A stretch of DNA of 64,000 nt from Catenulispora sp. GP43. GTDB taxonomy: Bacteria > Actinomycetota > Actinomycetes > Streptomycetales > Catenulisporaceae. The stretch spans positions 210,344 through 274,343 of the forward strand of contig NZ_JBGCCT010000015.1 of NCBI RefSeq assembly GCF_041260665.1. Reading direction: 5' to 3'. The notes beneath the pieces are model-generated. The model worked only from the letters and a program-made list of their open reading frames with translations. It was not told where the DNA came from and ran no database searches. Below, piece after piece: positions 40,987 through 49,507 of the stretch. Each line of letters opens with the position of its first letter. Position 1 is the stretch's first letter. The position numbers were made by a program, and so were the translations under genes.

Positions 40987-41658
40987 GTGGCCTCTTCGAG
41001 GACTTCGGACGGCGGCCGCCTGCACATGGCGGCGGCCGCCGTTTGCGCGCTCGCGGCGATCCTGCTGTTCCACGGCGCCAAGTCGGCGCCGCAGCCTCCG
41101 CCGCAACCGCCGGCCTCGGCCGACCAGCCGCTGCCCGGGACCGTCCCCGGCGACCCGCTGATCGCCATGCCCGCCTCGAACCCGGTCCGGGTCGAAATCC
41201 CCGACGTCGGCATCGACGCCCCCGTCGTCGGAGTCGGCCAGACCCGCGACGGCGAGCTCGCGGTCCCCTCCCCGGCCAGGGCCAGATCCGCGGGATGGTT
41301 CACGCAGAGCGCGGCCCCCGGATCATTCGGCGACTCCGTGATCATCGCCCACGTCGATTCGCGTCTGGTGCCGACCGGCAAAGCCGCGTTCTACCACCTG
41401 GGCTCGGTCCGTCCCCACGACACCGTCTATGTCGACCGGGCCGACCACACCACCGCGGTCTTCACCGTCGACTCCGTCGAGGTCGCCAGAAAATCGCAGT
41501 TCCCGGCGGCCAAGGTCTACGGCCCGGTGGGCTATGCCGCGCTCCGCCTGATCACGTGCGGAGGCGGCTGGTCCAAGGAGACCAGCTACGACAGCAACGT
41601 CATCGTCTACGCCCACCTCATCCGGACCGGGACCAGCGCCCTGGCTGCCGACGGCTAG
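40987..41658 (+). CDS. Class F sortase
   Basis: A 223-residue membrane-anchored transpeptidase with an N-terminal helix (MAAAAVCALAAILLFHGA) and Pro-rich stalk. The sortase barrel has the catalytic histidine in VIIAHVDS, the cysteine in LRLITCGGGW and a downstream Tyr/His region. Class F enzymes are typical of actinobacteria and anchor or process surface proteins. It starts with GTG 40987, one base after the putative substrate gene, and ends overlapping the stop of the convergent gene by 3-4 nt. Confidence 0.9.
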   Translation: MASSRTSDGGRLHMAAAAVCALAAILLFHGAKSAPQPPPQPPASADQPLPGTVPGDPLIAMPASNPVRVEIPDVGIDAPVVGVGQTRDGELAVPSPARARSAGWFTQSAAPGSFGDSVIIAHVDSRLVPTGKAAFYHLGSVRPHDTVYVDRADHTTAVFTVDSVEVARKSQFPAAKVYGPVGYAALRLITCGGGWSKETSYDSNVIVYAHLIRTGTSALAADG

Positions 41659-42791
41659 CGCGCCCCCTCACGGAACGCGGCGATCGCACCCCTCATCGCG
41701 TCCAGATCAGCGTTCGAAGCAAGTCCCGCGTGATACAGCCGGATCCCGCTCGCGCCGGCGTCGCGCATCGCGATCGCCTGCGCGGCGAGGGCGTCGGTGT
41801 CGGCTCCCATGCCGCGCACGCCGAGCAGGCCGGCGTTCACCGGGGCGTCGTGGCCGAGGGCGTCGGCGACCTTGTCCGTCGAGCCGTTCCAGCAGTTCAC
41901 CACGATGCCGGTGTCCTTCGGCAGGGTCGCCACGTCCAGGCCGGTGAACGCGGTCGAGCGGCGCGGGTCGGGGTTGGCGTGGAACAGGATCGGGAAGTCG
42001 GGGTCGCGCTGGGTGCGCACTTCGCGCACCATCGCGCCGCGCAGCCGGTTCGCCACGCGGGTGCGGGTCGCCAGGACCGCGGTGGCCAGGTCGGGGTCGG
42101 GCAGGCCGCCGGGGAGCGGCGCGGACGCGGCGAAGCGGGCGTCCAGGCGGGTGCAGACCGCTTCGCGCAGGCCCCCCACGTCGATGCCAGAAGCCTGATA
42201 CTCCTCGCGGCAGGCGTCGCAGAAGCACAGCGACATCAGGTACAGCTCGTCCTCGGACAGCGGGACGCCGGCGACCTTGTCGTGCTCGTGCAGGTGGTCG
42301 AAGCCGTACCAGCCCGCGGCCTCGAACTCGACGCCGGCGATGTCGGGGCGGGCCGCGATGACCGCCGCCAGACCGACCGCGTATTCGAGCGCTGATTCGT
42401 GCGACGGGCACAGCGCCCACGGATAGACGTCGCCGTAGGCGTTCACCACGTGCGGCGCGTCGAAGCCGTCGACATGGTCCACCACGACCCACGCGTGCGT
42501 CGGCACCCCGGCGCCGGCCAGCGCCGCGGCCGTGGCCCCGAACGCGTCCTCGGCGTCGACCCAGCCCTGCGCCGGGGGCAGCACCTGCTCCCAGGCGTCG
42601 CCGACCGGCAGGTAGGAGGCGCTGTGCTCGGCCACGACCACGCGCCGCATCGGATGGCGGGGCGTCAGAGCCCGGGTGCCATGGTAGAAGGCTGCGACGA
42701 CCGCGTGGTCGACACCCAGACCGGCGATCGAATCGGCCGCCGAGGCGTCGCCGACCACGTCCCACGGATACACATACGCCGCCGCGCTCAT
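41655..42791 (-). CDS. Uncharacterised protein, TIM-barrel hydrolase-like, in the glucarate operon
   Basis: A 378-residue soluble protein beginning SAAAYVYPWDVVGDASAADS. Alternating strands and helices with acidic residues (AWVVVDHVDGFD, IAGVEFEAAGWYGFDHLHEH, ILFHANPDPRR, IVVNCWNGSTD) and a C-F-C-D-A-C cluster suggest a beta/alpha barrel related to glycoside-hydrolase-like families. I cannot name the family with certainty. ATG 42791 is 40 nt after the stop of the glucarate-dehydratase gene on the same strand, so it probably acts in the same sugar-acid pathway. Confidence 0.65.
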   Translation of the reverse strand: MSAAAYVYPWDVVGDASAADSIAGLGVDHAVVAAFYHGTRALTPRHPMRRVVVAEHSASYLPVGDAWEQVLPPAQGWVDAEDAFGATAAALAGAGVPTHAWVVVDHVDGFDAPHVVNAYGDVYPWALCPSHESALEYAVGLAAVIAARPDIAGVEFEAAGWYGFDHLHEHDKVAGVPLSEDELYLMSLCFCDACREEYQASGIDVGGLREAVCTRLDARFAASAPLPGGLPDPDLATAVLATRTRVANRLRGAMVREVRTQRDPDFPILFHANPDPRRSTAFTGLDVATLPKDTGIVVNCWNGSTDKVADALGHDAPVNAGLLGVRGMGADTDALAAQAIAMRDAGASGIRLYHAGLASNADLDAMRGAIAAFREGAR

Positions 42792-42831
42792 TCGCCGCCT
42801 CCGACCGTCGTCGTCCCAGCCCGTCAGACCA

Positions 42832-44106
42832 TCAGAACCGCGGCCGCTCGCCCGTCCACTCCGGCCGCACCCGCCGCATCCATCCCACATCATCGCGCCG
42901 CCGGATCCCGCACGTCAGGTACTGCTCGTGCAGCGCGGCGACCGCGTCCCGGTCCAGCTCGACGCCGAGTCCCGGGCCGGCCGGCAGCGTCACCGCGCCG
43001 TCGGTGAAGGTCAGGCCGCCGCCGGCCACCACGTCCTCGGTCTCGGACTTCCACGGCGTGTGGGTGTCGAGCGCGTACGTCAGGTTCGGTGTCGCGGCGG
43101 CGATGTGCGCCATCGCGGCGAGGCTGACGCCGAGGTGCGTGTTCGAGTGCATCGACAGTCCCAGACCGAAGGTCTGGCAGAGCCCCGCCAAGTTCTGCGT
43201 GGCCCGGAAGCCGCCCCAGAAATGGTGATCCGACAGGATCACCTGGACCGCGCCGAGGCGCACGGATTCGGGGATCTCGGCGAAGCTGGTGACGCACATG
43301 TTGGTCGCCAACGGCAGCGAAGTCTTGGCCGCTACCTCGGCCATACCGGGGATGCCCGGCGTGGGGTCCTCCAGGTACTCCAGCTCGCCTTCAAGCGCTG
43401 CCGCCACCTTGTGGCTGGTCTCCACCGACCAGTTGGCGTTCGGATCCAGGCGCACCGGACGGTCCGGGAACTCCCGTCGCAGAGCCTTGACGGCCTCGAT
43501 CTCCTCCTCGGGCGCAAAGACACCGCCCTTGAGCTTCAGCGACTTGAAGCCATAGCGATCCACCATCCGGCGCGCCTGCGCCACGATCCCATCCGGATCC
43601 AGCGCCGCTCCCCAGTCGTCAGCCGGGAAGTCCCCAGGATGCTCGACCCACTTGTAGAAGAGGTACGCGCTGAAGTCGACGCGTTCGCGCACGGCGCCGC
43701 CGAGCAGGTCCACGACGCGGCGGCCGGTCGCCTTGCCCTGGGCGTCATAGGCCGCCACCTCGAAGGCCGCGAAAGCCTGGGCGACGGTCTTGTCGTGGCT
43801 GGCCGCGCCGATCAGCTCGGTCGGGGAGGACGCGGCCGAGCCGCCGACCGCGCTCGCGACCCGGCGGCTCAGCTCGTTGAGGTCGAAAACGTCGGTGCCG
43901 ATCACCGCCGTGGCAGCCTTGTGGAGCAGTGCCAGGGTCGCGTCGTCGCCGTAGGCCTCGGAGATGCCGACGATGCCGGCGTCGGTCTTCACCTCGACGA
44001 TCGAGCGCAGGGCGTACGGCTCGTGCACGCCGGAGGAGTTGAGCAGTGGCGGGTCCTTCAACGCGATCGGCGTGATCACGACGTCCACGATCCTCAAGTC
44101 GGTCAC
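42832..44106 (-). CDS. Glucarate dehydratase-like enolase-superfamily enzyme
   Basis: A 424-residue enzyme with the enolase-superfamily layout: capping domain (IVDVVITPIALKDPPLLNSS), KLKGG (the K-x-K acid/base), metal ligands in VRLDPNANW, EDPTPG and the following strand, and a histidine base in MHSNTHLGVS. The combination KLKGG, DPNANW and HSNTHLG fits glucarate dehydratases, which dehydrate D-glucarate or L-idarate to 5-keto-4-deoxyglucarate. The start is GTG 44106 with GGAGGG upstream; upstream in-frame Met codons lie before the operator. A promoter (TTGACG at 44208-44203, TACCTT at 44184-44179) and TTCATAT/ATATGAA repeats precede it. Confidence 0.85.
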   Translation of the reverse strand: MTDLRIVDVVITPIALKDPPLLNSSGVHEPYALRSIVEVKTDAGIVGISEAYGDDATLALLHKAATAVIGTDVFDLNELSRRVASAVGGSAASSPTELIGAASHDKTVAQAFAAFEVAAYDAQGKATGRRVVDLLGGAVRERVDFSAYLFYKWVEHPGDFPADDWGAALDPDGIVAQARRMVDRYGFKSLKLKGGVFAPEEEIEAVKALRREFPDRPVRLDPNANWSVETSHKVAAALEGELEYLEDPTPGIPGMAEVAAKTSLPLATNMCVTSFAEIPESVRLGAVQVILSDHHFWGGFRATQNLAGLCQTFGLGLSMHSNTHLGVSLAAMAHIAAATPNLTYALDTHTPWKSETEDVVAGGGLTFTDGAVTLPAGPGLGVELDRDAVAALHEQYLTCGIRRRDDVGWMRRVRPEWTGERPRF

Positions 44107-44127
44107 TACCGGCCCTCCACCCCTTGC

Positions 44128-44161
44128 GTTCATATCCATGAACAAAGCCCACGAATATGAA
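44128..44161. promoter_or_regulatory. Operator-like repeats upstream of the glucarate operon
   Basis: GTTCAT-ATCC-ATGAAC (44128-44143) is a perfect inverted repeat. TTCATAT (44129-44135) and ATATGAA (44155-44161) form a second, wider one. They lie between the predicted transcript start and the GTG at 44106, a repressor position. GntR- or LacI-type control is typical, but no regulator gene is adjacent. Confidence 0.5.
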
Positions 44162-44245
44162 TCTACTCGACGCCGTGAAAGGTAGTAGCGCGCACCGGAC
44201 CACGTCAAGACAGGTCTCAAACGCGTCTCGAGCACAATGGAGACC

Positions 44246-45052
44246 ATGACCACCGCGATCCGCCCCGACCTCATAGCCTGCGATCTGGACGGCACCCTGG
44301 TCCGGCACGACGGCACCGTCTCCGCCCGGACCGTCGCGGCCTTCGCGGCGCTCGAACAGGCCGGCATCCCGTTCGTCTTCATCACCGGACGGCCGCCGCG
44401 GCTGATGGGCCAGATCGCCGACGCCTTCACGGTCAACGGCCTCGCCGTCTGCTCCAACGGCGCCTACGACTACGATCTGCGCGCCCGCGCGGTCGTCGCC
44501 GAGTACGCGATCGACCCCGCGACCCTGGAGAAGGTGGCACGCGCGATCCGCGAGACCATCCCGGGGATCGGCCTGGCCGTGGAGTACGCCGACTCGCTCG
44601 CGGCCGATGCCGTGTACGAGCCCTGGGATTGGGATCGCGACGTCACCGTCCAGCGCCTCGACGAAGCCGCTTTGTGGGGACGGCCCGCGCCGAAGCTGGT
44701 CGGCCGCCATCCCCGCCTGTCGGCGGACGAACTGGTCGCCCTGGCCCGGCCGGCCGTCGGGGATCTGGTCACCGTCTACCACTCCAACGGCCTGCGCCTG
44801 GTCGAAGCCGTGGCGCCGGGGGTGAGCAAGGCCGAGGGGCTGGCCCGGCACGCCGCGCGGCTGGGCGTCGGCGCCGACCGGGTCATCGCTTTCGGGGACA
44901 TGCCCAACGACCTGTCGATGTTCGGCTGGGCCGGCCGCTCCTACGCGGTGGGCAACGCGCACCCCAGCCTGATCGCCGCCGCCGACGGCGTGATCGGATC
45001 CGTCGGGGACGACGGGGTCGCCGAGTTCCTGGAGACGCTGCTCGGTGCGTGA
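44246..45052 (+). CDS. Cof-type HAD hydrolase
   Basis: A 268-residue phosphatase of HAD subfamily IIB. Motif I is ACDLDGTL, motif II ITGRPP, a lysine lies in GVSKAEGL, and motif III/IV is VIAFGDMPNDLSMF. A cap domain of about 100 residues sits between motifs II and III. It probably removes phosphate from a sugar phosphate. ATG 44246 lies 7 nt after a -10-like CACAAT (44233-44238), so it is probably leaderless; the ATG at 44237 overlaps that element. It is divergent from the glucarate operon. Confidence 0.9.
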   Translation: MTTAIRPDLIACDLDGTLVRHDGTVSARTVAAFAALEQAGIPFVFITGRPPRLMGQIADAFTVNGLAVCSNGAYDYDLRARAVVAEYAIDPATLEKVARAIRETIPGIGLAVEYADSLAADAVYEPWDWDRDVTVQRLDEAALWGRPAPKLVGRHPRLSADELVALARPAVGDLVTVYHSNGLRLVEAVAPGVSKAEGLARHAARLGVGADRVIAFGDMPNDLSMFGWAGRSYAVGNAHPSLIAAADGVIGSVGDDGVAEFLETLLGA

Positions 45053-45232
45053 TCGCCACAGCGAACCGTGACCGTCTGACTACGGCCCTGCTCCCCGGGC
45101 AGTAGCAGCCCCTCCTGCGTACTACGACCGCAGCAGCGCAAGTGTCTGCGGCTGCCAGACGCCCCGGACCCCCGCCTTCCGGCACCGTGTAAACGCACGC
45201 GTTCCATGCTCGTAGAAGTCCGGGGAGCCCTG

Positions 45233-47518
45233 ATGTCCGTCATTGCCCGCTGGTGCCACAAGCGCCGCCTCGTCACCGTCCTCGTATGGCTGGCGCTGAT
45301 CATCGGCCTCGGGGCCCTCACCGGTTCGGCCGGCACCAAGTACAACGACACGATGTCGATCCCGGCCTCGGAGTCCAGCCAGGCCATGGACCTGCTGAAG
45401 CAGGCGATGCCGGCCTCGGCCGGGGACACCGACCAGGTGGTCTGGCACACCAGCGGCGGCGCCAAGGTCACCGACGCCGACATCCAGAAGCGCATGACCG
45501 ACGCGCTGAACCAGATCGCGACCTCGCCCGGCGTGGCCGGGGTCACCAGCCCCTACAGCGGGCCGCGCGGCGCGACGCAGATCAGCAAGGACCAGACCAC
45601 CGCCTACGCGACGGTCAACTTCGCGCAAGAGGCGCACGACATCCCGAACGCGCAGATCACGCACGTCATCGACGTCGCGCAGGGCGCGCGGGCCGGCAAC
45701 CTGCAGGTGGAGCTCGGCGGGCAGGCGATCAGCCAGGCCGACCGCAAGGTCGGCGGCGCCGCGGACCTGATCGGCGTGGTCGCCGCGCTGATCGTGCTGG
45801 GCCTGGTGTTCCGGGCCTTCGGCGCGGCCGTGATGCCGATCCTCACCGGCGTGGCCGGCGTCATCACCGGGATCATGGGCACCGGCCAGCTCTCGCACCT
45901 GTTCTCCATCAGCTCCACCGCCCCGACCCTGGCCACGCTGGTGGGTCTGGGCGTCGGCATCGACTACGCGCTGTTCATCGTCAACCGGCATCGCAAGGGC
46001 CTGATGTCCGGGCTGTCGGTCGAGGACTCGGTGGCCAAGGCGCTGAACACCTCCGGACGCGCGGTGATCTTCGCCGGCGGGACCGTGGTCATCGCACTGC
46101 TGGGCATGTTCGCGCTGGGCTTGAGCTTCCTGAACGGCATGGCGATCGGCGCGGCGGTGACCGTCTCGATGACGGTGCTGGCGGCGATCACCCTGCTGCC
46201 GGCGATGCTCGGGTTCCTGAAGCTGCGCGTGCTGAGCAAGAAGCAGCGCCGGGAGCTGGCCGCGCGGCAGGCCGGCGTCGGCGTGCTGGTCCCCTACCAG
46301 CACTCCTCGCGCCGCCGCGCCTCCGGCGTCCCCGGGCAGCCCGAGACCGTGTTCACCCGCTGGGCGGCCAAGGTCCAGGCCCGGCCGCTGGGCAAGGCCG
46401 TGCTGGCGATCGCCGTCATGGCGGTGGTCGCGGTGCCGTTCTTCTCCATCCGGCTGGGCAACTCCGACGCCGGCAACGACCCCAAGTCCACGACCACGCG
46501 CCAGGCCTACGACCTGCTGGCCGACGGCTTCGGCAAGGGCTTCAACGGCCCGCTGACGCTGGTCGCGCAGACGCCCGGGGCCGGGGACCAGCAGGCGCTG
46601 AGCAAGCTGGTGGACCGGATCAAGACCGTGCCGGACGTCGCCGCCGTCGCGGCCCGGCCCACGCAGCCCGGGCAGACGCTCGCCGTGGTGCAGGTGGTGC
46701 CGGTCAGCTCGCCGCAGGACAAGGCCACCACAGACCTGATCGACACCCTGCGGCACGACGTGATCCCGCCGGCCGAGGCCGGAACCACGCTGCACGTCAT
46801 GGTCTCCGGGCCGACCGCGATCAGCAACGACTTCAGCCACACCCTGACCAGCAAGCTGCCGCTGTTCGTGGCGATCATCGTCGGGCTGGGCTGCGTGCTG
46901 ATGATGCTGGCCTTCCGCAGCCTGCTCGTGCCGCTGATCGGCGTGGCGATGAACCTGCTGACCATGGGTGTGGCGTTCGGCTCACTGGTCGCGGTGTTCC
47001 AGTGGGGCTGGGGCTCGGAGGCGCTGGGCGCCGGCGGCGCGGGGCCGGTGGAGGCGTTCGTCCCGGTGATCGTGATCAGCATCTTGTTCGGGCTGTCGAT
47101 GGACTACCAGGTGTTCCTGATCAGCCGGATGCACGAGGAGTGGTCGCACAGCAAAGACAACAGCAGGTCGGTCCGGGTCGGACACGGCGAGACCGGCCAG
47201 GTGATCGTGGCCGCGGGCATCATCATGACCTGCGTCTTCGGCGCCTTCCTGTTCAACGGCCAGCGGGTCATCGCGGAGTTCGGCATGGCACTGGCGGTGG
47301 CGATCCTGCTGGACGTGCTCATGCTGCGCCTGGTGCTGGTCCCGGCGCTGATGCACCGCTTCGGACGGGCCAACTGGTGGCTGCCGAAGTGGCTGGACAA
47401 GGTGCTGCCGCACATGTCGGTGGAGGGCGAGCCGGACCCGGTCGCGGGCAGCGGCCCGGCCGCGGACGGACCGCACGACGAGCCCGAGCTGGCTTACGCG
47501 AATCAGCGCATACAGTGA
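45233..47518 (+). CDS. MMPL/RND-family membrane exporter
   Basis: A 761-residue transporter with two repeats of one helix, an outer loop domain and about five more helices. The core helices carry GLGVGIDYALFIVNRHRKGL in the first half and FGLSMDYQVFLISRMHEEW in the second, the proton-relay D-Y pairs of MMPL proteins. Family members export lipids, siderophores or antibiotics using the proton gradient. ATG 45233 has GGGGAG upstream. A histidine kinase starts 4 nt after its stop, and a response regulator follows, so export is probably controlled by the co-transcribed two-component system. The 180-nt upstream region has several small hairpins but no gene. Confidence 0.93.
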   Translation: MSVIARWCHKRRLVTVLVWLALIIGLGALTGSAGTKYNDTMSIPASESSQAMDLLKQAMPASAGDTDQVVWHTSGGAKVTDADIQKRMTDALNQIATSPGVAGVTSPYSGPRGATQISKDQTTAYATVNFAQEAHDIPNAQITHVIDVAQGARAGNLQVELGGQAISQADRKVGGAADLIGVVAALIVLGLVFRAFGAAVMPILTGVAGVITGIMGTGQLSHLFSISSTAPTLATLVGLGVGIDYALFIVNRHRKGLMSGLSVEDSVAKALNTSGRAVIFAGGTVVIALLGMFALGLSFLNGMAIGAAVTVSMTVLAAITLLPAMLGFLKLRVLSKKQRRELAARQAGVGVLVPYQHSSRRRASGVPGQPETVFTRWAAKVQARPLGKAVLAIAVMAVVAVPFFSIRLGNSDAGNDPKSTTTRQAYDLLADGFGKGFNGPLTLVAQTPGAGDQQALSKLVDRIKTVPDVAAVAARPTQPGQTLAVVQVVPVSSPQDKATTDLIDTLRHDVIPPAEAGTTLHVMVSGPTAISNDFSHTLTSKLPLFVAIIVGLGCVLMMLAFRSLLVPLIGVAMNLLTMGVAFGSLVAVFQWGWGSEALGAGGAGPVEAFVPVIVISILFGLSMDYQVFLISRMHEEWSHSKDNSRSVRVGHGETGQVIVAAGIIMTCVFGAFLFNGQRVIAEFGMALAVAILLDVLMLRLVLVPALMHRFGRANWWLPKWLDKVLPHMSVEGEPDPVAGSGPAADGPHDEPELAYANQRIQ

Positions 47519-47522
47519 AACG

Positions 47523-48824
47523 GTGACTCTTGTGGACCGGATCAAGCAGTGGCTGCGTCCCGGCACGACCAGCCGGGACGTCGTGACCACCGTGCTGTAC
47601 CTGGTCCTGCTGTCCCCGGCCATGTTCGTCTCGGCGCTGCACAAGCACGTCAGCGCCGAGGTGGCGGCCGCACTGCTGATCACAGTGGCCGTCCCGCTGC
47701 TGTTCCGCAGCCGGTGGCCGCTGGGCGCCGTGATCGGCACCTCCGCGGTGACGGTCGCGGCGATGCCGTTCGTGGGCGTGCCGAGCATCCCGCCGATCGC
47801 CTGCGCCATCGCGCTGTTCTCCTTCGCCAAGCGCTCCGACCGGCCCACCACGGTGAAGGTCGGGGCCGTGACGGCGGTCACGATCACCCTGCTGGCGCTG
47901 TTCCTGCGGCCCGGCATGGACGCGCTCGCTGAGAACCTCGGCTTCATCGCCTGGGTCGGGCTCGCGGTGGCGGTCGGCGACGCCGCGCGCAGCCGCCGGG
48001 AGCTGCTCGCCTCGGCGATGGAGCGGGCCGAGCACGCCGAGCGGACCAAGGAGGACGAGGCCCTGCGCCGCGTCACCGAGGAGCGGATGCGGATCGCCCG
48101 GGAGCTGCACGACGTGGTCGCGCACCACATCACGCTGGTCAACGCCCAGGCCGGGGTGGCGCACCACCTGATGAAGACCGATCCCTCGCACGCGTACGAG
48201 GCGCTGGAGCGGATCCGGGACACGTCGCGCTCGGCCCTGGACGAGCTGCGCGCGACGGTCGGCCTGCTGCGCGCCGGCGACGAGTCCGCGGCCCCGCGCG
48301 AACCCGCGCCGGGCCTGGGGGATCTGGACGCGCTGGTCGAGTCGTTCCACCACGCCGGGCTGAACGTGGTGATGGCCGGTCCGGGCGCGGACGCCGGCCG
48401 GCCGCTGCCGGCGCTGACCGGGCTGACGGCGTACCGGATCGTGCAGGAGGCGTTGACGAACACGCACAAGCACGCCGGGAGGTCGGCGCTGGCGCGGGTG
48501 CGGATCGAGGTCGCCGCGGACGCGGTACGGATCCGCGTGGACGACGACGGCGGCCGGGGCCCGGCGCGGTCGGGGATGGGAACCGGGCACGGGATGATCG
48601 GGATGCAGGAGCGGGTGAAGGCGGCGGGCGGCACGTTCGCGGCGGGGCCGCGGTCCGGCGGCGGGTTCCGGGTCGAGGCGGAGCTGCCGCTGGCGGTTCG
48701 GGTCGGTGCCGGTGCTGGCACCGGCGTGAGCGCCCGAGCTGACACCGGAGCTCCCACCGGAGTTAAACACGGGGCCGAAAACCCTTCCGCGGCCTACGAA
48801 AAGGCTGCGGAGGCCCTCGCGTGA
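47523..48824 (+). CDS. Sensor histidine kinase (HisKA_3 type)
   Basis: A 433-residue membrane kinase with five or six N-terminal helices. A coiled stretch precedes the dimerisation/phospho-acceptor motif RIARELHDVVAHHITLVNAQ with H196, then a GHKL ATPase domain (YRIVQEALTNTHKHAG, DDDGGRG, GHGMIGMQERV). The C-terminal 45 residues are an Ala/Gly/Thr-rich tail. The membrane part has no large outer loop, so it probably senses a signal in the membrane, as do kinases next to exporters. It starts with GTG 47523, 4 nt after the MMPL gene, and its stop overlaps the response-regulator start. Confidence 0.93.
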   Translation: MTLVDRIKQWLRPGTTSRDVVTTVLYLVLLSPAMFVSALHKHVSAEVAAALLITVAVPLLFRSRWPLGAVIGTSAVTVAAMPFVGVPSIPPIACAIALFSFAKRSDRPTTVKVGAVTAVTITLLALFLRPGMDALAENLGFIAWVGLAVAVGDAARSRRELLASAMERAEHAERTKEDEALRRVTEERMRIARELHDVVAHHITLVNAQAGVAHHLMKTDPSHAYEALERIRDTSRSALDELRATVGLLRAGDESAAPREPAPGLGDLDALVESFHHAGLNVVMAGPGADAGRPLPALTGLTAYRIVQEALTNTHKHAGRSALARVRIEVAADAVRIRVDDDGGRGPARSGMGTGHGMIGMQERVKAAGGTFAAGPRSGGGFRVEAELPLAVRVGAGAGTGVSARADTGAPTGVKHGAENPSAAYEKAAEALA

Positions 48825-49507
48825 GCACCCCGATCCGGATCCTGCTGGCCGACGACCAGGCACTGCTGCGCGGCACCTTCCGCCTGCTGCTGGACTCCAC
48901 TCCGGACTTCGAGGTGGTGGCCGAGGCCGGGGACGGCGCGGCGGCCGCGAAACTGGCCCGCGAACTGCGCCCGGACCTGGTGCTGATGGACATCCGGATG
49001 CCGGTCCTGGACGGACTGGAGGCCACCCGCCTGATCGCGGCCGACCCGGACCTGGCCGGCGTCAAGGTACTGATTCTCACCACGTTCGAGCAGGACGAGT
49101 ACGTCGCCGAGGCACTGCGTGCCGGAGCCGGGGGATTCCTGGGCAAGGGCGTGGACCCCGAGGAGCTGCTCCGGGCGATCCGGATCGTCGCCGGCGGGGA
49201 GTCGCTGCTCTCCCCCGCCGCCACCCGCACGCTGATCGCCCGCTTCCTGGCTCAGCCCTCTGCTTCCGACGTGCCGACCATCACCGCTCCCCTGGACGCG
49301 CTCACCGCGCGCGAGCTGGAGGTGGTCACGCTGGTCGCCGCCGGGTTGTCGAACGAGGAGATCGCCTCGCAGTTGTTCGTCACGCCGCTGACGGCCAAGA
49401 CCCATGTCAACCGGGCGATGACGAAGCTCGGGGCGCGGGATCGGGCGCAGGTTGTGGTGATCGCTTACGAGTCGGGGCTGGTGCGGCCCGGCGCCGGTTC
49501 CTCATAG
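48821..49507 (+). CDS. NarL/FixJ-type response regulator
   Basis: A 228-residue regulator. The receiver domain has D11/D12 and phospho-acceptor D57 (LMDIRMP). The LuxR-type DNA-binding domain lies near residues 160-215 (LTARELEVVTLVAAGLSNEE, IASQLFVTPLTAKTHVNRAM). GTG 48821 overlaps the kinase stop. It most likely controls the MMPL exporter operon. Its last 6 nt overlap the end of the convergent flippase-like gene. Confidence 0.93.
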   Translation: MSTPIRILLADDQALLRGTFRLLLDSTPDFEVVAEAGDGAAAAKLARELRPDLVLMDIRMPVLDGLEATRLIAADPDLAGVKVLILTTFEQDEYVAEALRAGAGGFLGKGVDPEELLRAIRIVAGGESLLSPAATRTLIARFLAQPSASDVPTITAPLDALTARELEVVTLVAAGLSNEEIASQLFVTPLTAKTHVNRAMTKLGARDRAQVVVIAYESGLVRPGAGSS

